Source of the DNA: Lactarius indigo
Lineage: Eukaryota; Basidiomycota; Agaricomycetes; Russulales; Russulaceae
Assembly (NCBI GenBank): GCA_025766275.1
Contig: JAFKAC010000016.1
Span: 496,001-560,000, forward strand
DNA: 64,000 nucleotides
Reading direction: 5' to 3'
The stretch's first letter is position 1; each line of letters starts with the position of its first letter. Below are positions 1 to 11,440 of this stretch, piece after piece. Below the pieces are notes generated by a model. That model was not told the origin of the DNA and ran no database searches. It saw only the letters and a list, made by a program, of their open reading frames with translations. The translations under genes and the position numbers were made by a program.

Positions 1-523
1 GTTGTTCCCATGCTGATTCGTCCAGTTGATACGTCTCCAATGCCTTGATAGTTGCTTCAAGAGGCATGGCTTCGTCGGACAAATGCAGACTAGTGATGAC
101 CACCGGTTGGAACTCTTCATCGAGTGTGGCATCTCGCCAGTGGAACTTGGGTTCAAAAGCCGTAAACCAGGGATATCCCAGTATGACTTCGTCGTTTCCT
201 AGATCCGTAATGAGGAATCGAAGGTTTTGCGCCTTTCCTCCGGTTTTAACGGTGAGATCGGTGAAGGATGTAATTTCTCCTCCTTGGTTATGGGTTCCAT
301 CTACGTTCCATATCTTGATGGAGCGTTCGGTAGGTAACCAGGCTATTTTGAGTCGCTTTAAGAGGTTTGCGCTTATAAAGTTGTCCGTTGCGCCTGAGTC
401 TACCAAAACGTTTCGTTCGGCCGTCGTGTGAGCAGATTTGAAAAGTACTGGAATTCGCATAGATCGGAATCTGCTATTGTACACGCTAAGTTTTAATGCT
501 CTAGCCCAGGCCGCCGGGTTCAA
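1..523 (-). CDS. pol: Gy1-A Pol, amino-terminal part (cut by window edge)
   Basis: This is the first ~174 codons of a Ty3/gypsy Pol polyprotein; the rest lies before position 1. It contains the aspartic protease region, with the active-site motif VDSGATDNFI near residues 41-50 and the later protease motif ILGYPWF near residue 113. It is close to the same part of Gy1-F Pol. There is no start codon: the frame is -1 relative to Gag and overlaps the Gag stop by 4 bases, so Pol is probably made by -1 frameshifting at GGATTTT (532-538, minus strand). I see no stop or frameshift in the visible part. Whether the element is complete cannot be judged from here. Confidence 0.9.
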   Translation of the reverse strand, partial: MNPAAWARALKLSVYNSRFRSMRIPVLFKSAHTTAERNVLVDSGATDNFISANLLKRLKIAWLPTERSIKIWNVDGTHNQGGEITSFTDLTVKTGGKAQNLRFLITDLGNDEVILGYPWFTAFEPKFHWRDATLDEEFQPVVITSLHLSDEAMPLEATIKALETYQLDESAWEQ

Positions 524-2184
524 GCGTTCAGAAAATCCTTCTTTTGTCCGAAGAGTTTATCCACCATTAGTTCTCGTACTTCGGGGGTTTGGGCAAATAA
601 AGCCGCTACTTGGGCGTCGGCTTGCTCCTCGTTGGAAAGGGGCCGTGATGCAGTCATTGAGATGGTAGCGGTGGTTGGTGTAGGGTCAGTCGTGCTAGCG
701 GCTTTGACGGCAGCGGTTATCTTTTGAGGACAGAATCTGGAAATGTGTCCTTGTCCTCGGCACCGGAAGCATCTTCCTTCTTTTTGGAGTAGCTTCTTTT
801 CGTCTTCCGTTATTGCTGCTCTGGCACGAGTCCGACTGACGTCCATTGCATTTGGGTCCCTGGTTTTGTTGAGGGCGTTCAGCCATTGGTCGCGGGAGGC
901 TCCTCCCTTTTTGTCTGTTCTTCCTTTAGTGAGCCTATCCTTGAGGAGGAGGTATTCCGCTTGCTGGAGCGTAACTGCTGTTTTCCAGTCGTCCCAGTCT
1001 ACAGGGTGGTGGAACTTGATTGCGTTTATGACTAACGCATTCGGGAGGCCTTTCTGGAAGATTTCTAGGGTGGTGGCCTCGTCTTTGTTGTATCCTGCTT
1101 TATTGGCCAAGTTAGAGAACTTGGCTATGTAGGTGTCGATGTCTTCTTTGTCCATTCGTAGATTTTGAATGGCGTGGCGGGCTTTTTGCTGTTGAGTCGT
1201 ATCGGTGTATGCCTGGATAAACCTTGTTTCGATAGTGTTCCACAGGTTTTCGGCATTCATGGCTACTCCTCCCGCCAGTTGGTCGGCCAGCCATTGTATT
1301 TGTTCTTCGACCCAGTCGTCTACTAATGGCCCTCGGATATACGAGAGAAGGGTCATAGCGCGTGAATAGGGGAGGGTTAGTTGTTGGACATTCGGATTCA
1401 TTCCCCGGTAGAGTGCGAAGGCGTTTAGGAAAGCTCTGCTGGCTTCTCGATCCCCAGTGAATTCTGGTGGGGGGTTCCCTCCGAGTCGTCCGTTTGGCGG
1501 GGGGGGTCCTCCAGCAATAGGGGCTGCTGCTGCTCCGCCGCCTCCACCTCCAGGCGTGCCGCCTCCGCCTCCAGGCGCACCACCTCCACCTCCAGGCGCA
1601 CCGCCTCCACCTCCAGGCGCACCGCCTCCATGATGGCTTCCTGCGCTTCCCGCAGCGCCTCCTCCGCTTGTCGACATACTTCCTCCCACAGGATGTCCTC
1701 CACTACTTGCAGGATTCGTTGTCGAGGACCCTGCGGCTGGTTGCGAGGAGGTGAGGGTGGTGGAGAGTTGGGTGGTGGACATATTGGCATATGATGCGAA
1801 GTCCACGGGTCGTTGGATGGTAGGCGTAAGTGTTGGGTTATCTAGATCGGGTTCGGAGGATGGTTCTTCAATATCAGAATCGGCCTCAATGGCGCTAATT
1901 TGTCCTTTTCCTGGTCCTAGGCCTAGGTGTGCGGGGACGGGTTTATAGGAGTACCAGGAGTGCTTTGAATCGGAGTAGGCAACGTAGGCCCAGATGTGCT
2001 GATCTTTGATATATTCAATCGGTTCGTATGTGAGTTTGTCGGGGTCGTAGACGTAGTACCCTTCGTCGTGTGGAGTGTTCCTCCAAAGAGCGGTTCCTTT
2101 GATAGAAGGCCTTAGGTCGTCGTAAGGATGCCGCTCCAGGTACTCTTTGACGAACTGTGTTCGGCTTCGGCTGGTGAGAGCCAC
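520..2184 (-). CDS. gag: Gy1-A Gag (554 codons, open, GTG start)
   Basis: Structural Gag polyprotein of a Ty3/gypsy chromovirus, forming the cytoplasmic particle. In order: an amino-terminal domain conserved among the gypsy families here (residues ~1-105, with a YEPIEY...W motif); a Ser/Thr-rich linker; a Gly/Pro/Ala tract encoded by a 21-bp minisatellite; the capsid domain (~220-420); and a CCHC zinc knuckle (CFRCRGQGHISRFC). The first in-frame ATG is codon 135, so the conserved front end has no AUG. The only start-like codon is GTG at 2184, in the context ACA-GTG-G. It is the only complete Gy1 gag reading frame in the window; the copies in Gy1-B and Gy1-F are broken. It lies 18 bases inside the 5' LTR. 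Confidence 0.85.
   Translation of the reverse strand: MALTSRSRTQFVKEYLERHPYDDLRPSIKGTALWRNTPHDEGYYVYDPDKLTYEPIEYIKDQHIWAYVAYSDSKHSWYSYKPVPAHLGLGPGKGQISAIEADSDIEEPSSEPDLDNPTLTPTIQRPVDFASYANMSTTQLSTTLTSSQPAAGSSTTNPASSGGHPVGGSMSTSGGGAAGSAGSHHGGGAPGGGGGAPGGGGGAPGGGGGTPGGGGGGAAAAPIAGGPPPPNGRLGGNPPPEFTGDREASRAFLNAFALYRGMNPNVQQLTLPYSRAMTLLSYIRGPLVDDWVEEQIQWLADQLAGGVAMNAENLWNTIETRFIQAYTDTTQQQKARHAIQNLRMDKEDIDTYIAKFSNLANKAGYNKDEATTLEIFQKGLPNALVINAIKFHHPVDWDDWKTAVTLQQAEYLLLKDRLTKGRTDKKGGASRDQWLNALNKTRDPNAMDVSRTRARAAITEDEKKLLQKEGRCFRCRGQGHISRFCPQKITAAVKAASTTDPTPTTATISMTASRPLSNEEQADAQVAALFAQTPEVRELMVDKLFGQKKDFLNA
1538..1629 (-). repeat. 21-bp minisatellite in gag
   Basis: About four tandem copies of a 21-bp GC-rich unit encode a repeated APGGGGG heptapeptide in Gag. 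Copy number and sequence differ in Gy1-B (4711-4806), and the tract is deleted from Gy1-F, as expected for a replication-slippage hotspot. Confidence 0.8.
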
Positions 2185-2189
2185 TGTGG

Positions 2190-2200
2190 AGACTAGACTT
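2190..2200 (-). promoter_or_regulatory. Gy1-A primer-binding site (self-priming)
   Basis: Reads AAGTCTAGTCT on the minus strand, two bases inside the 5' LTR. It is the exact complement of AGACTAGACTT within the LTR (2422-2432, minus strand), which starts 33 bases after the TATA box and should be the 5' end of the RNA. Confidence 0.75.
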
Positions 2201-2202
2201 AA

Positions 2203-2767
2203 TGTAACGCCACTACAGGGGCGTTAAGTACGACCTGTACTAAGTCAGTCAATCGCTCGGTAGTCAAAGCTCAAAGGCTCGACTTCAGTAAGAGTGATGC
2301 ACAAGAGTCACAAGGACGTATGTCACTTGGACTATAGAGGAAGGCTAAGACTCGAAGGTCTAGCGAAGCGAGGATCGGGGGTCAAGGAGACTTGGTGTAG
2401 ACGAGTGTAGTATTACACAAGAAGTCTAGTCTACCGTACAAGCTAGGTATGACTAGGGTTAAATAGGAATCGTACTATGTGGTCACCACAAACAGATGGC
2501 GCCATCGTTAGATCGGGAAGAAAGGAGCAAACATAACGGGAACAAGGTAAGGATATATCAAGAACAAGGGGAGTCGCGCGGGGTTGCGCGTGAGAGGGAT
2601 CACGTCGGAAACTGGCACATGTCAAGCTTTATCAAAAGAGAACGTCGATAAGCAAGGCGCGTGATAGAAACCGGGTAATCGTAAAGTCCGCGTGATCGTA
2701 CAGGGTTCGTGTAATGTGGGAAGGGAATGATAGTAAGGAAAGAGACGAGTCCAAGAAAATCGTAACA
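2203..2767 (-). mobile_element. 5' LTR of Gy1-A
   Basis: A 565-bp LTR with TGTTACG...GTTACA termini when read on the minus strand, closely matching the LTRs of Gy1-B and Gy1-F. It has a TATA box (TATTTAA, complement of 2459-2465) and a predicted transcription start at 2432. The partner LTR is outside the window, so the TSD cannot be tested; its right-hand copy would be CTTTC (2768-2772). Confidence 0.9.
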
Positions 2768-2829
2768 CTTTCACTAAGTTGTTACCACCATCCAAGCTCA
2801 AGTTGAGCTAACGTCGTGATGACGTTACA
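2768..2829 (+). mobile_element. 3' end of a Gy2-type LTR, truncated by Gy1-A
   Basis: Sixty-two bases match the reverse complement of the start of the Gy2-H LTR at 56647 (shared GCTAACGTCGTGATGACGTT followed by ACA). They are the last bases of a plus-oriented Gy2 LTR that had entered the DUF6589 gene and was later split by Gy1-A. The rest lies outside the window. The next five bases, TTATG, would be its TSD. Confidence 0.75.
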
Positions 2830-3569
2830 TTATGGAGAGCTTACTTCAACAGGGTGGCCTGGGCGATCCAACAGAACCTGGCTTCAACACACATGGAAAT
2901 GTCAACATCTCCGAATTTGTGCTGTTGATTCATGGAGACCTTCTAACAAAAGAATGTCTTGACACCATAAGGGATTCGCGGCAGATTGAGGACACTCCTA
3001 AAAATCGGTTTCAGTATGTCGTTTTCTTACCTGGACTGTTCCACTACAAGATGGCATGTGTTGATGCACTATAGAGGACATACCTTCAAAGTAAGGAAGG
3101 GCACGAAGACATCAACAGCAGTTTTCAGCATGTTGGAATTTTACAACCACGGGAGACCAGCATACTGGTGACAAAGCCCAGGTTCCAACGAATGCATGAT
3201 GTGGTTCATCATGAGCTTTGCGCTGCCATCCTCAAGTGCTGGTGGGCAGAGGCGTCTTCCTCCAGCTCAGCAGTGACAAACCTGAAGGAATTCATGAACT
3301 CAAAACCCAAATGGGACCTGGTAGTCAAGATGTCGAGGGATATCATCCGAAAGTATGTCACGACGATGGAAGGCATATCTGAGTCACACGCAAAACTGGA
3401 AGGTGACAGAGACCAGCAGTACGAGAACCAGGCTCTCCGCAACCAGGATTACCTTCTATATGTTGACCTCTGTAATGTGATAAACAATGGTGATGTTGGA
3501 CGCGTGGAGGCCTCCTTCATTCTGTGGATCTATACATTCTCTAGCACAGGAAAACATAAATACGCTTCT
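2830..3569 (+). pseudogene. DUF6589-like host gene, first visible part
   Basis: One plus-strand frame encodes features I associate with the DUF6589 family of Agaricomycetes: an HGDL motif, a 'FLPGLFHYKMAC' block, a 'RMHDVVHHEL' block, and 'LYVDLCNVINNGDVGRVEAS' ending in GKHKYA. The function of DUF6589 proteins is unknown to me. The 5' end is missing, removed or displaced by the Gy2-type LTR. There is one in-frame stop, TAG at 3072-3074, where Trp is expected. The gene is interrupted after the GKHKYA block by Gy1-B and resumes at 11441. Family assignment is from memory of conserved blocks; coding character is clear. Confidence 0.7.
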
Positions 3570-4137
3570 TGTTACGATTTTCTTGGACTCGTTCCTTTCC
3601 TTACCCTTATTTCCTTCCCACACTATACGAGCCCTGTATGACTACGCGGACTCTACGATTGCCCGGTTTCTATCACGCGCCTTGCTAATCGACGTTCTCT
3701 TTGATAACGCTTGACATGTGCTAGTTTCTGACTTGTTCCCTCTCACGCACGACCCCGCGTGATTCTCCTTTATTCTCGATATATCTCTGCTTTGTTCCCT
3801 TTATGTCCATTCCTTTCTCTCTCGGAATGGCGATGGCGCCATCTGTTTGTAATGGCCATACAGTACGATTTCTATTTAACCCTAGTCATACCTAGCTTGT
3901 ACGGTAGACTAGACTTCTTGTGTAAATACTACACTCGTCTACACCAAGCATCCCTGTTCCCCGACCCTCGTCTTCGCTAGACCTTCGAGTCTTAGCCTCC
4001 CTCTATAGTCCAAGTGACGTGTGTCCTTGTGACTCTTGTGCATCATTCCTACTGAAGTCGAGCCTTCGAGCTTTGACTACCGAACGATTGACTGACTTGG
4101 TACAGGTCGTACTTAACGCCCCTGTAGTGGCGTTACA
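3570..4137 (+). mobile_element. 5' LTR of Gy1-B
   Basis: 568 bp, TGTTACG...CGTTACA. It carries the promoter described at 3873-3916. Confidence 0.95.
3873..3916 (+). promoter_or_regulatory. Gy1-B LTR promoter: TATA box and predicted RNA start
   Basis: TATTTAA at 3873-3879. AGACTAGACTT begins 33 bases later (3906-3916). The spacing fits the 11-mer being the RNA 5' end, and it is the complement of the primer-binding site at 4140-4150. Confidence 0.65.
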
Positions 4138-4139
4138 TT

Positions 4140-4150
4140 AAGTCTAGTCT
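4140..4150 (+). promoter_or_regulatory. Gy1-B primer-binding site (self-priming)
   Basis: AAGTCTAGTCT, two bases after the 5' LTR, is the perfect reverse complement of 3906-3916. It does not start with TGG as a tRNA 3'-end primer site would. Confidence 0.75.
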
Positions 4151-4155
4151 CCACA

Positions 4156-5821
4156 GTGGCTCTCACCAGCCGAAGCCGAACACAGTTCGTCAAAGAGTAC
4201 CTGGAGCGGCATCCCTACGACGACCTAAGACCTTCTATCAAAGGAACCGCTCTCTGGAGGAACACTCCACACGACGAAGGGTACTACGTCTACGACCCCG
4301 ATAAACTCACATACGAACCAATCGAGTATATTGAAGATCAACACATCTGGGCCTACGTTGCCTACTCCGATTCAAAGCATTCCTGGTACTCCTACAAACC
4401 CGTCCCTGCACACCTAGGCCTAGGACCAGGAAAAGGACAAATCAGCGCCATCGAAGCTGATTCTGATATCGAAGAACCAGTCTTCCGAACCCGACCTAGA
4501 CAACCCAACACTTATGCCCACCATCCAACGACCTGTGGACTTCGCATCATATGCCAACATGTCCACCACCCAACTCTCCACCACCCTCACCTCCTCACAA
4601 CCAGCTGCAGGGTCCTCGACAGCGAATCCTGCAAGTAGTGGAGGACATCCTGTGGGAGGAAATATGTCGACAAGCGGAGGAGGCGCTGCGGGAGGCGCAG
4701 GAAGCCATCATGGAGGCGGTGCGCCTGGAAGGTGGAGGCGGTGCGCCTGGAGGTGGAGGCGGTGCGCCTGGAGGCGGAGGCGGCACGCCTGGAGGTGGAG
4801 GCGGCGGAGCAGCAGCAGGTCCCGCCGCTGGAGGACCCCCCCCAAACGGACGACTCGGAGGGAATCCCCCACCAGAATTCACCGGGGATCGAGAAGCCAG
4901 TAGAGCCTTCCTAAACGCCTTCGCACTCTACCGTGGAATGAACCCAAACGTCCAACAATTGACCCTCCCTTATTCACGCGCCTATGACCCTCCTCTCGTA
5001 TATCCGAGGGCCATTAGTAGACGACTGGGTCGAAGAACAAATACAGTGGCTAGCTGACCAATTGGCAGGAGGAGTAGCCATGAACGCTGAAAACCTATGG
5101 AACACTATCGAAACAAGGTTTATTCCAGGCATACACCGACACTACTCAACAACAAAAAGCCCGCCACTGCCATTCAAAATCTACGAATGGACAAAGAAGA
5201 CATCGACACCTATATAGCCAAGTTCTCTAACCTGGCCAATAAGGCAGGATACAACAAGGACGAGGCCACCACCCTGGAAATTTTCCAGAAAGGCCTCCCA
5301 AACGCACTAGTCATAAACGCAATCAAGTTCCACCACCCGGTAGACTGGGACGATTGGAAAACGGCAGTCACGCTCCAACAAGCGGAATATCTCCTCCTCA
5401 AAGACAGACTCACCAAAGGAAGAACAGACAAAAAGGGAGGAGCCTCCCGCGATCAGTGGCTGAATGCTCTCAACAAAACTAGGGATCCAAATGCAATGGA
5501 CGTCAGCCGAACCCGCGCCAGAGCAGCAATGACAGAGGACAAAAGAGGCTACTCCAGAAAGAAGGAAGATGCTTCCGATGCCGAGGACAAGGACATATCT
5601 CCAGATCCTGTCCTCAAAAGACAACCACTACCGTCAAAGCCACAAGCACAAACGACCCTCCTCCAACCACCGCCACTATCTCAATGACCGCGTCACGCCC
5701 CCTTTCCAACGAAGAACAAGCTGATGCCCAAGTAGTGGCGTTGTTCGCCCAAACCCCAGAAGTACGAGAACTAATGGTGGATAAGCTCTTCGGACAAAAG
5801 AAGGATTTTCTGAACGCTTGA
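4156..5821 (+). pseudogene. gag: Gy1-B gag, frameshifted
   Basis: Matches Gy1-A Gag along its whole length (1,666 against 1,665 bases including stop) but changes frame at least at ~4480 (after the IEEP block), in the region around 4960-5150, and at ~5540 just before the CCHC zinc knuckle. The Gly/Pro minisatellite lies at 4711-4806. As in the other elements the frame opens with GTG in ACA-GTG-G context. The -1 slip heptamer GGATTTT is at 5803-5809. No functional Gag is expected. Confidence 0.85.
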
Positions 5822-8800
5822 ACCCGGTGGCCTGGGCTAGAGCATTAAAACTTAGCGTGTACAATAGCAGATTCCGATCTATGCGAATTCCAGTACTTTT
5901 CAAATCTGCTCACGCGACGGCCGAACGAAACGTTTTGGTGGACTCGGGCGCAACAGACAACTTTATTAGCGCAAATCTCCTAAAACGACTTAAAATAGCC
6001 TGGCTACCTACCGAACGCTCCATCAAAATATGGAACGTGGATGGAACCCATAACCAAGGAGGAGAAATCACATCTTTCACCGACCTCACTGTCAAAACTG
6101 GAGGAAAGACCCAAAACCTTCGATTCCTTATCACAGATTTAGGAAACGACGAAGTCATACTGGGATACCCCTGGTTTACGGCTTTTGAACCCAAGTTCCA
6201 CTGGCGGGACGCCACACTCGATGAAGAGTTCCAACCAGTGGTCATCACCAGTCTGCATCTGTCCGACGAAGCCATGCCTCTTGAAGCAACTATCAAGGCA
6301 TTGGAGACGTATCAACTGGACGAATCAGCCTGGGAACAGCTACAAGGAGAGAACGAACCTTGTATCCGACTGCGAAAAACGACAACAGCATCAGAATTAG
6401 CGCAGCAGGAAGCGGCCAAAAGACCCCAGAAAACCTTCGAGGAGATGGTTCCGGAAGAATACCGAAGGCATCAGAAAGTTTTCAGTGAGGAAGCGTCCCA
6501 GCGCTTCCCCCCTTCATGACCATGGGACCACGCCATCGATCTAGTCCCAACCGCCCCTGAAACAATGGATTGCAAAGTATACCCACTTACAATCCCAGAA
6601 AACGAAAAGCTAACTGAATTCGTAACTGAACACCTGGAAAAGAAGTACATCCAACCGTCCAAATCTCCTTATGCATCTCCCTTCTTTTTCATCAAAAAGA
6701 AGGACGGGAAACTACGCCCAGTACAGGACTACCGCCGCCTCAACGAACTAACCGTAAAAAACCACTATCCACTCCCCCTAATCCCTGAACTTATCGACAA
6801 GATCTGCGAAGCAAGGCTTTACTCGAAGCTTGATATTCGATGGGGATACAACAACGTACGAATCAAACAAGGGGACGAATGGAAAGCGGCGTTCAAGACA
6901 AATCAAGGGTTATTCGAACCGCGGGTCATGTTTTTTGGCCTCACTAACTCCCCTAGCACCTTCCAAACCATGATGGACACTATCTTCCAGGAGCTAGTGT
7001 TAACAGGAGAAGTAATCGTCTACATGGACGACATCCTAATCGCGACCGCAGACGACTGCACCCACCATAGAATGGTGCTACACCAGGTCCTCGACCTTTG
7101 CGACAAACACGACCTATACATCAAACCGGAAAAATGCGTGTTTGAAGTCTATGAGGTGGAGTACCTAGGACTAATCATTGGATACGGACAACTGCGAATG
7201 GACCCAGTCAAAGTGCAAGGAGTCCGAGAATGGAAGGCGCCGACATCACTCAAAGAAGTACGAGCCTTCCTGGGATTCTGCAATTTCTACCGGCGGTTTA
7301 TACGGGGGTTCTCTACAATCGCAAGGCCCCTCCACGACCTTACGAAGAAAGATGTTCCCTGGGAATGGACGGAAGCCAGACAAAAGGCCTTCGACACCAT
7401 CAAAGAACGAATCAGTTCGGAACCGGTCTTGCTATTCCCGAAACTAGATCAACCCTTCGAAATCGAAGTCGATGCTTCAAGTTACGCCCTAGGGGCTGTC
7501 CTAAATCAGAAGGGAGAAGACAACAAAATGCATCCGGTCGCATTCTACTCCAAATCCCTATCAGAAGCCGAACGCAATTACGACATTTATGACAGGGAAC
7601 TACTAGCAATCGTTAAGGCGTTACGCACTTGGCGAACATATCTCGTGGGATCCCCCCATCTAATAACGATTCACACAGACCACGCCAACCTGCAATACTG
7701 GAAAGAACCCAGAAAAATCAGTCGACGAGTAGCGCGGGAGTTCCAAGAACTGTCGGAGTACAACTTCATACTCAAACATATCCCCGGTACCAAGAATACA
7801 CAAGCAGACTCCTTATCAAGAAGACCCGACTACGATGACGGCACCAGCGACAATGATCACGTCACAGTACTACCAGACGATGTATTTCTCAAGGTCACCC
7901 AAACGTCCATGCATGACATGGATATATGGACTCAAATTGCACAAAACATGGACGAAGCAGCACTCCTCCCGTGGGTAGAACCCCATAACCTAAAGAAACA
8001 CAATGGGCTATGGTGGAAGGGTGATGCTCTTGTTGTTGTGGGAAACAACGAACTTAAACGGGGGGTAATCACCTTTTTCCACGACACTCCAAGCACGGGA
8101 CACCCAGGGATTGCAAACACTCTAGAGCTATTACGACGCGATTTCTGGTGGCCCAACATGCGCAAAGATGTGGAAGCCTACGTCAAGGGGTGTGCAACGT
8201 GCCAAAGCAACAAGATCAACCATCACCGACAGAAACCCCATTTATTCCCTATCACTACCGAACCATCGGCGGAACCGTTCGAAGTGGTAGCCATGGACTT
8301 CATAGTCAAACTCCCAATATCAAAAGGGTTTGACTCAATCCTCACCGTCACGGACCACGACTGCTCAAAAGCGGCAATATTCATACCGTGTAACGAAGCC
8401 ATAACGTCGGAAGGCGTGGCAAAACTTTATCTCCGACATGTCTATCCCCATTACGGCCTACCCCAAAGGATCATATCCGATCGGGACCCAAGATTCACGT
8501 CTATGTTCATGCGACAACTGTGTAAAACATTGGGGATACAGCAAAACGTATCATCAGCGTATCATCCGCAAACAGATGGTCAATCAGAACGAACAAACCA
8601 ATGGTTAGAACAATACCTGCGACATTGGTGTAACGTGCAACAGGACAACTGGGTGGAACTCCTACCCATGGCGCAATTTGCTCACAATTCTTGGAGAAAC
8701 GCCACCACCAAACACTCCCCCTTTTCTCTCATCATGGGGTGGGAACCACGAACTACGTGGACACCAAAACCATCACACAGCCCAACAGTGGATCAGAGAT

Positions 8801-9351
8801 TGGAAGAATTACAGATACTCCGGCAACATGCGCAAGATAGTATCAAACACGTGCAACACCTCATGGCCCAACGAGGAAAAACAGGGTTCACACCTTATCA
8901 GCAAGGGGATCAAGTATGGTTAGAAGGGACCAATCTCCGTACCTTCTACCCCACGAGCAAACTAGCCCCGAAGCGGTACGGACCCTTTAAAATCATTAAG
9001 GTTCTATCAGACGTTTCGTACAAACTGAAACTTCCGGCATCCTGGAAAATACACCCAGTATTCCACGCGAACCTTCTGACACCATACAAGGAAACGGAGA
9101 TGCACGGCGCAAACTATACCCGACCTCCACCGGACCTTATTGACGGAGAAGAGGAGTATGAAGTGGAGCGGATCGAAGACGCCCAGGAACGAGGGAGGGG
9201 GTGCAAACTCCACTACCTAGTAAAGTGGAAGGGATTCCCACCAAGCGATAACACATGGGAACCCGCAACAAACATGACCCACGCCACAGACGTTATCAAA
9301 GACTTCTATCAACGGTATCCAACCGCCAAGGGGGCTGGACGAACGATATAA
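5818..9351 (+). pseudogene. pol: Gy1-B pol, one nonsense codon
   Basis: The frame matches Gy1-F Pol from end to end (1,178 codons including stop) with a single TGA at 6517-6519, where Gy1-F has an Arg codon in its FPPSRPWDH motif. Domains: protease (VDSGATDNFI), reverse transcriptase with YMDD at ~7021, RNase H (~7460-7800), integrase zinc-binding HHCC (~8080-8220) and catalytic core (TVTDHDCSK, SDRDPRF, HPQTDGQSERTNQ), and a chromodomain with VKWKGFPPSDNTWEP near the carboxyl end. It is read in the -1 frame after gag and ends in TAA, 21 bases before the ORF3 ATG. Confidence 0.92.
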
Positions 9352-9372
9352 GGACACCCCTTTCGCATCTCC

Positions 9373-10838
9373 ATGTCCCCCAGCCCAAAGATGACCGACA
9401 CCCCAGTATCCGACACCACCCTCGTCAACATCCTCAACAACCCCCAACTCGAAGCCGCCCTCGAATGAGGGATTGTCACTATCAATCTCGCCGACATCCC
9501 CCGTCTGTCACCACCACCGTCCCCCCAACATGTCACTATCATCGCCCCTATTCCCATCGAACGAGAACCCGGGGAACTTACCCTGTCAACACCGGAGGAA
9601 GGGCAGTGCTCTCCGACACCACCTCCGCAGCAACAGTCGACCCCTCTACCGGAGTCACAACCTCGATCACCACCATCTTCCCCATCATCGACACCACCCC
9701 CACCTCTAGAACCGTTTACCCCGGTTCGCGTTCACACCCCCATCGACTACGACCGACCCGACTCCCCTCCTAACAACACAGACGACCCCGGTGCCCCATT
9801 CTTTCCAAACACTCCTGGCACCCCCAAGTACTACCCATTACAGATCCCGCTACCAGACGGTGGATCTAACCCAGTGAAGTATATCTACTATCGCAAGGGG
9901 TTCACTGAAGTAGTGGGGACAATGGGTGCGGGACAACCCCACTACGGAGAGGAGGTTTACCTCTCATCACTTAGGCCGAACGTCTCGGCGCCACCCTTTA
10001 CAGCGGAACAACTACAGTTCTTTGATCCTCATGCATCCGCGCCTGCGCTCTGGACGAAACACTCGTAGAGCTTAACTCACCTCGTCTCACGGCCGAGATT
10101 ACTAGGCTGAGAACGGGACTCTTGGCGCTCAAAGAACTCGACGAGAAGTGCGAGAAGCTGGAGGAGGACGCATGCAAACTGCGAGCAGAACGGCTCACGG
10201 TCGACTTGATGCTAGCCAGCACCAAAAGGCGCCTTCAGTACGCAGGGGCGCTAGCTACCATCGGCAATGAATATGCGCGTATGACAGCCCTACCAGCCCC
10301 ACTTCGCCATTCCCGCTACGCCATCCCATTTTCCCCACGACGCGGAGGACCATTAGAGTTCCCCCGCCTCGCCGACAAACCCCACCGCCGACGCTGCTAT
10401 CACTGCAACAGCCCCCACCATATCGTACGCGACTGCCCCACCAGACCGCGACCTGCCTGCCGACATTGTCAAAGCCAAGAACATCAATCCTACCGATGTA
10501 TATTCCGCCGCGCAGGCATGGTCGAAGAAGTGATCACGACCCATCAAGCAGATGAACGTATACGGCAAGCGGTGGCTACAGAGGCCACTACCTCCTTCAC
10601 TGTCCCCGAACCCCCGACGATCGCGGCCCACACCCAAGGAAGATGGTGTGGGCGGTGTTTCCGCACTGATGCCAATCACGATGAGATTCAGTGTCCACAA
10701 TACGAAATGTGTCGCAAGTGTGGCAAACGCGGACCCTTCCTTTTCCTCAAAACGCATTACTGTCGGCTTGATATCTCTCCGTGGCCGGAGAATGACCTCG
10801 ACGCCGATATCTACGACCTCATAGATCCGGAGTCCTGA
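9373..10838 (+). pseudogene. Gy1-B ORF3 (post-pol zinc-knuckle protein), broken
   Basis: Homologue of the intact Gy1-F ORF3, one base shorter (1,466 against 1,467). It carries a TGA at 9466-9468 (Arg in Gy1-F) and a one-base deletion near 10032. The deduced parts are a Pro/Ser/Thr-rich front, the conserved core with GTMGAGQPHYGEEVYL, a LTAEITRLR coiled-coil segment, two CX2CX4HX4C knuckles, a CX2CX6HX4C knuckle, a CX2CX11HXC motif, and the acidic tail DADIYDLIDPES. It occupies the env position but has no signal peptide or membrane segment. Confidence 0.85.
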
Positions 10839-10872
10839 AGTCGAGGCGTCTTCAGACCAAGACGGGGGGTAA

Positions 10873-11440
10873 TGTTACGATTTTCTTGGACTCGTTCCTT
10901 TCCTTACCCTTATTTCCTTCCCACACTATACGAGCCCTGTACGACTATGCGGACTCTACGATTGCCCGGTTTCTATCACGCGCCTTGCTAATCGACGTTC
11001 TCTTTGATAACGCTTGACATGTGCTAGTTTCTGACTTGTTCCCTCTCACGCACGACCCCGCGTGATTCTCCTTTATTCTCGATATATCTCTGCTTTGTTC
11101 CCTTTATGTCCATTCCTTTCTCTCTCAGAATGGCGATGGCGCCATCTGTTTGTAATGGCCATACAGTACGATTTCTATTTAACCCTAGTCATACCTAGCT
11201 TGTACGGTAGACTAGACTTCTTGTGTAAATACTACACTCGTCTACACCAAGCATCCCTGTTCCCCGACCCTCGTCTTCGCTAGACCTTCGAGTCTTAGCC
11301 TCCCTCTATAGTCCAAGTGACGTGTGTCCTTGTGACTCTTGTGCATCATTCCTACTGAAGTCGAGCCTTCGAGCTTTGACTACCGAACGATTGACTGACT
11401 TGGTACAGGTCGTACTTAACGCCCCTGTAGTGGCGTTACA
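10873..11440 (+). mobile_element. 3' LTR of Gy1-B
   Basis: 568 bp, preceded by the polypurine tract GACGGGGGGTAA (10861-10872) that would prime plus-strand DNA. TSD CTTCT follows. Confidence 0.95.

Larger units (their letters stand above)
3570..11440 (+). mobile_element. Gy1-B, full-length Ty3/gypsy chromovirus in the DUF6589 gene
   Basis: A 7,871-bp element with two 568-bp LTRs and a perfect 5-bp TSD, CTTCT (3565-3569 and 11441-11445). Order: LTR, self-priming site, gag, pol, ORF3, polypurine tract, LTR. Removing the element plus one TSD joins the DUF6589 reading frame. The LTRs show only three differences that I can see, all C/T or G/A at CpG, so insertion was recent. The internal genes are nonetheless broken: gag frameshifts, TGA in pol, and a TGA and a one-base deletion in ORF3. 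Confidence 0.95.

Noticed and set aside
45..431. Open frame antisense to Gy1 pol, also at 5910-6296 and 50663-51049
   Set aside because: It is the complement of the protease region of pol and recurs only because pol is conserved; the sense frame has all the domain motifs.
1425..1790. Frame with repeated VRLEVEA units over the gag minisatellite
   Set aside because: Alternative frame of the 21-bp repeat; the Gag frame joins the capsid and amino-terminal domain across it.
2203..2767. Short frames within LTRs (for example near 2443-2625, 3759-3980, 11062-11283, 22007-22261)
   Set aside because: They recur only because LTRs are duplicated, have no domain and sit across promoter signals.
9373..10838. 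ORF3 as an envelope gene, suggested by its position after pol
   Set aside because: No signal peptide, no membrane segment and no cleavage site; zinc knuckles and an acidic tail instead.
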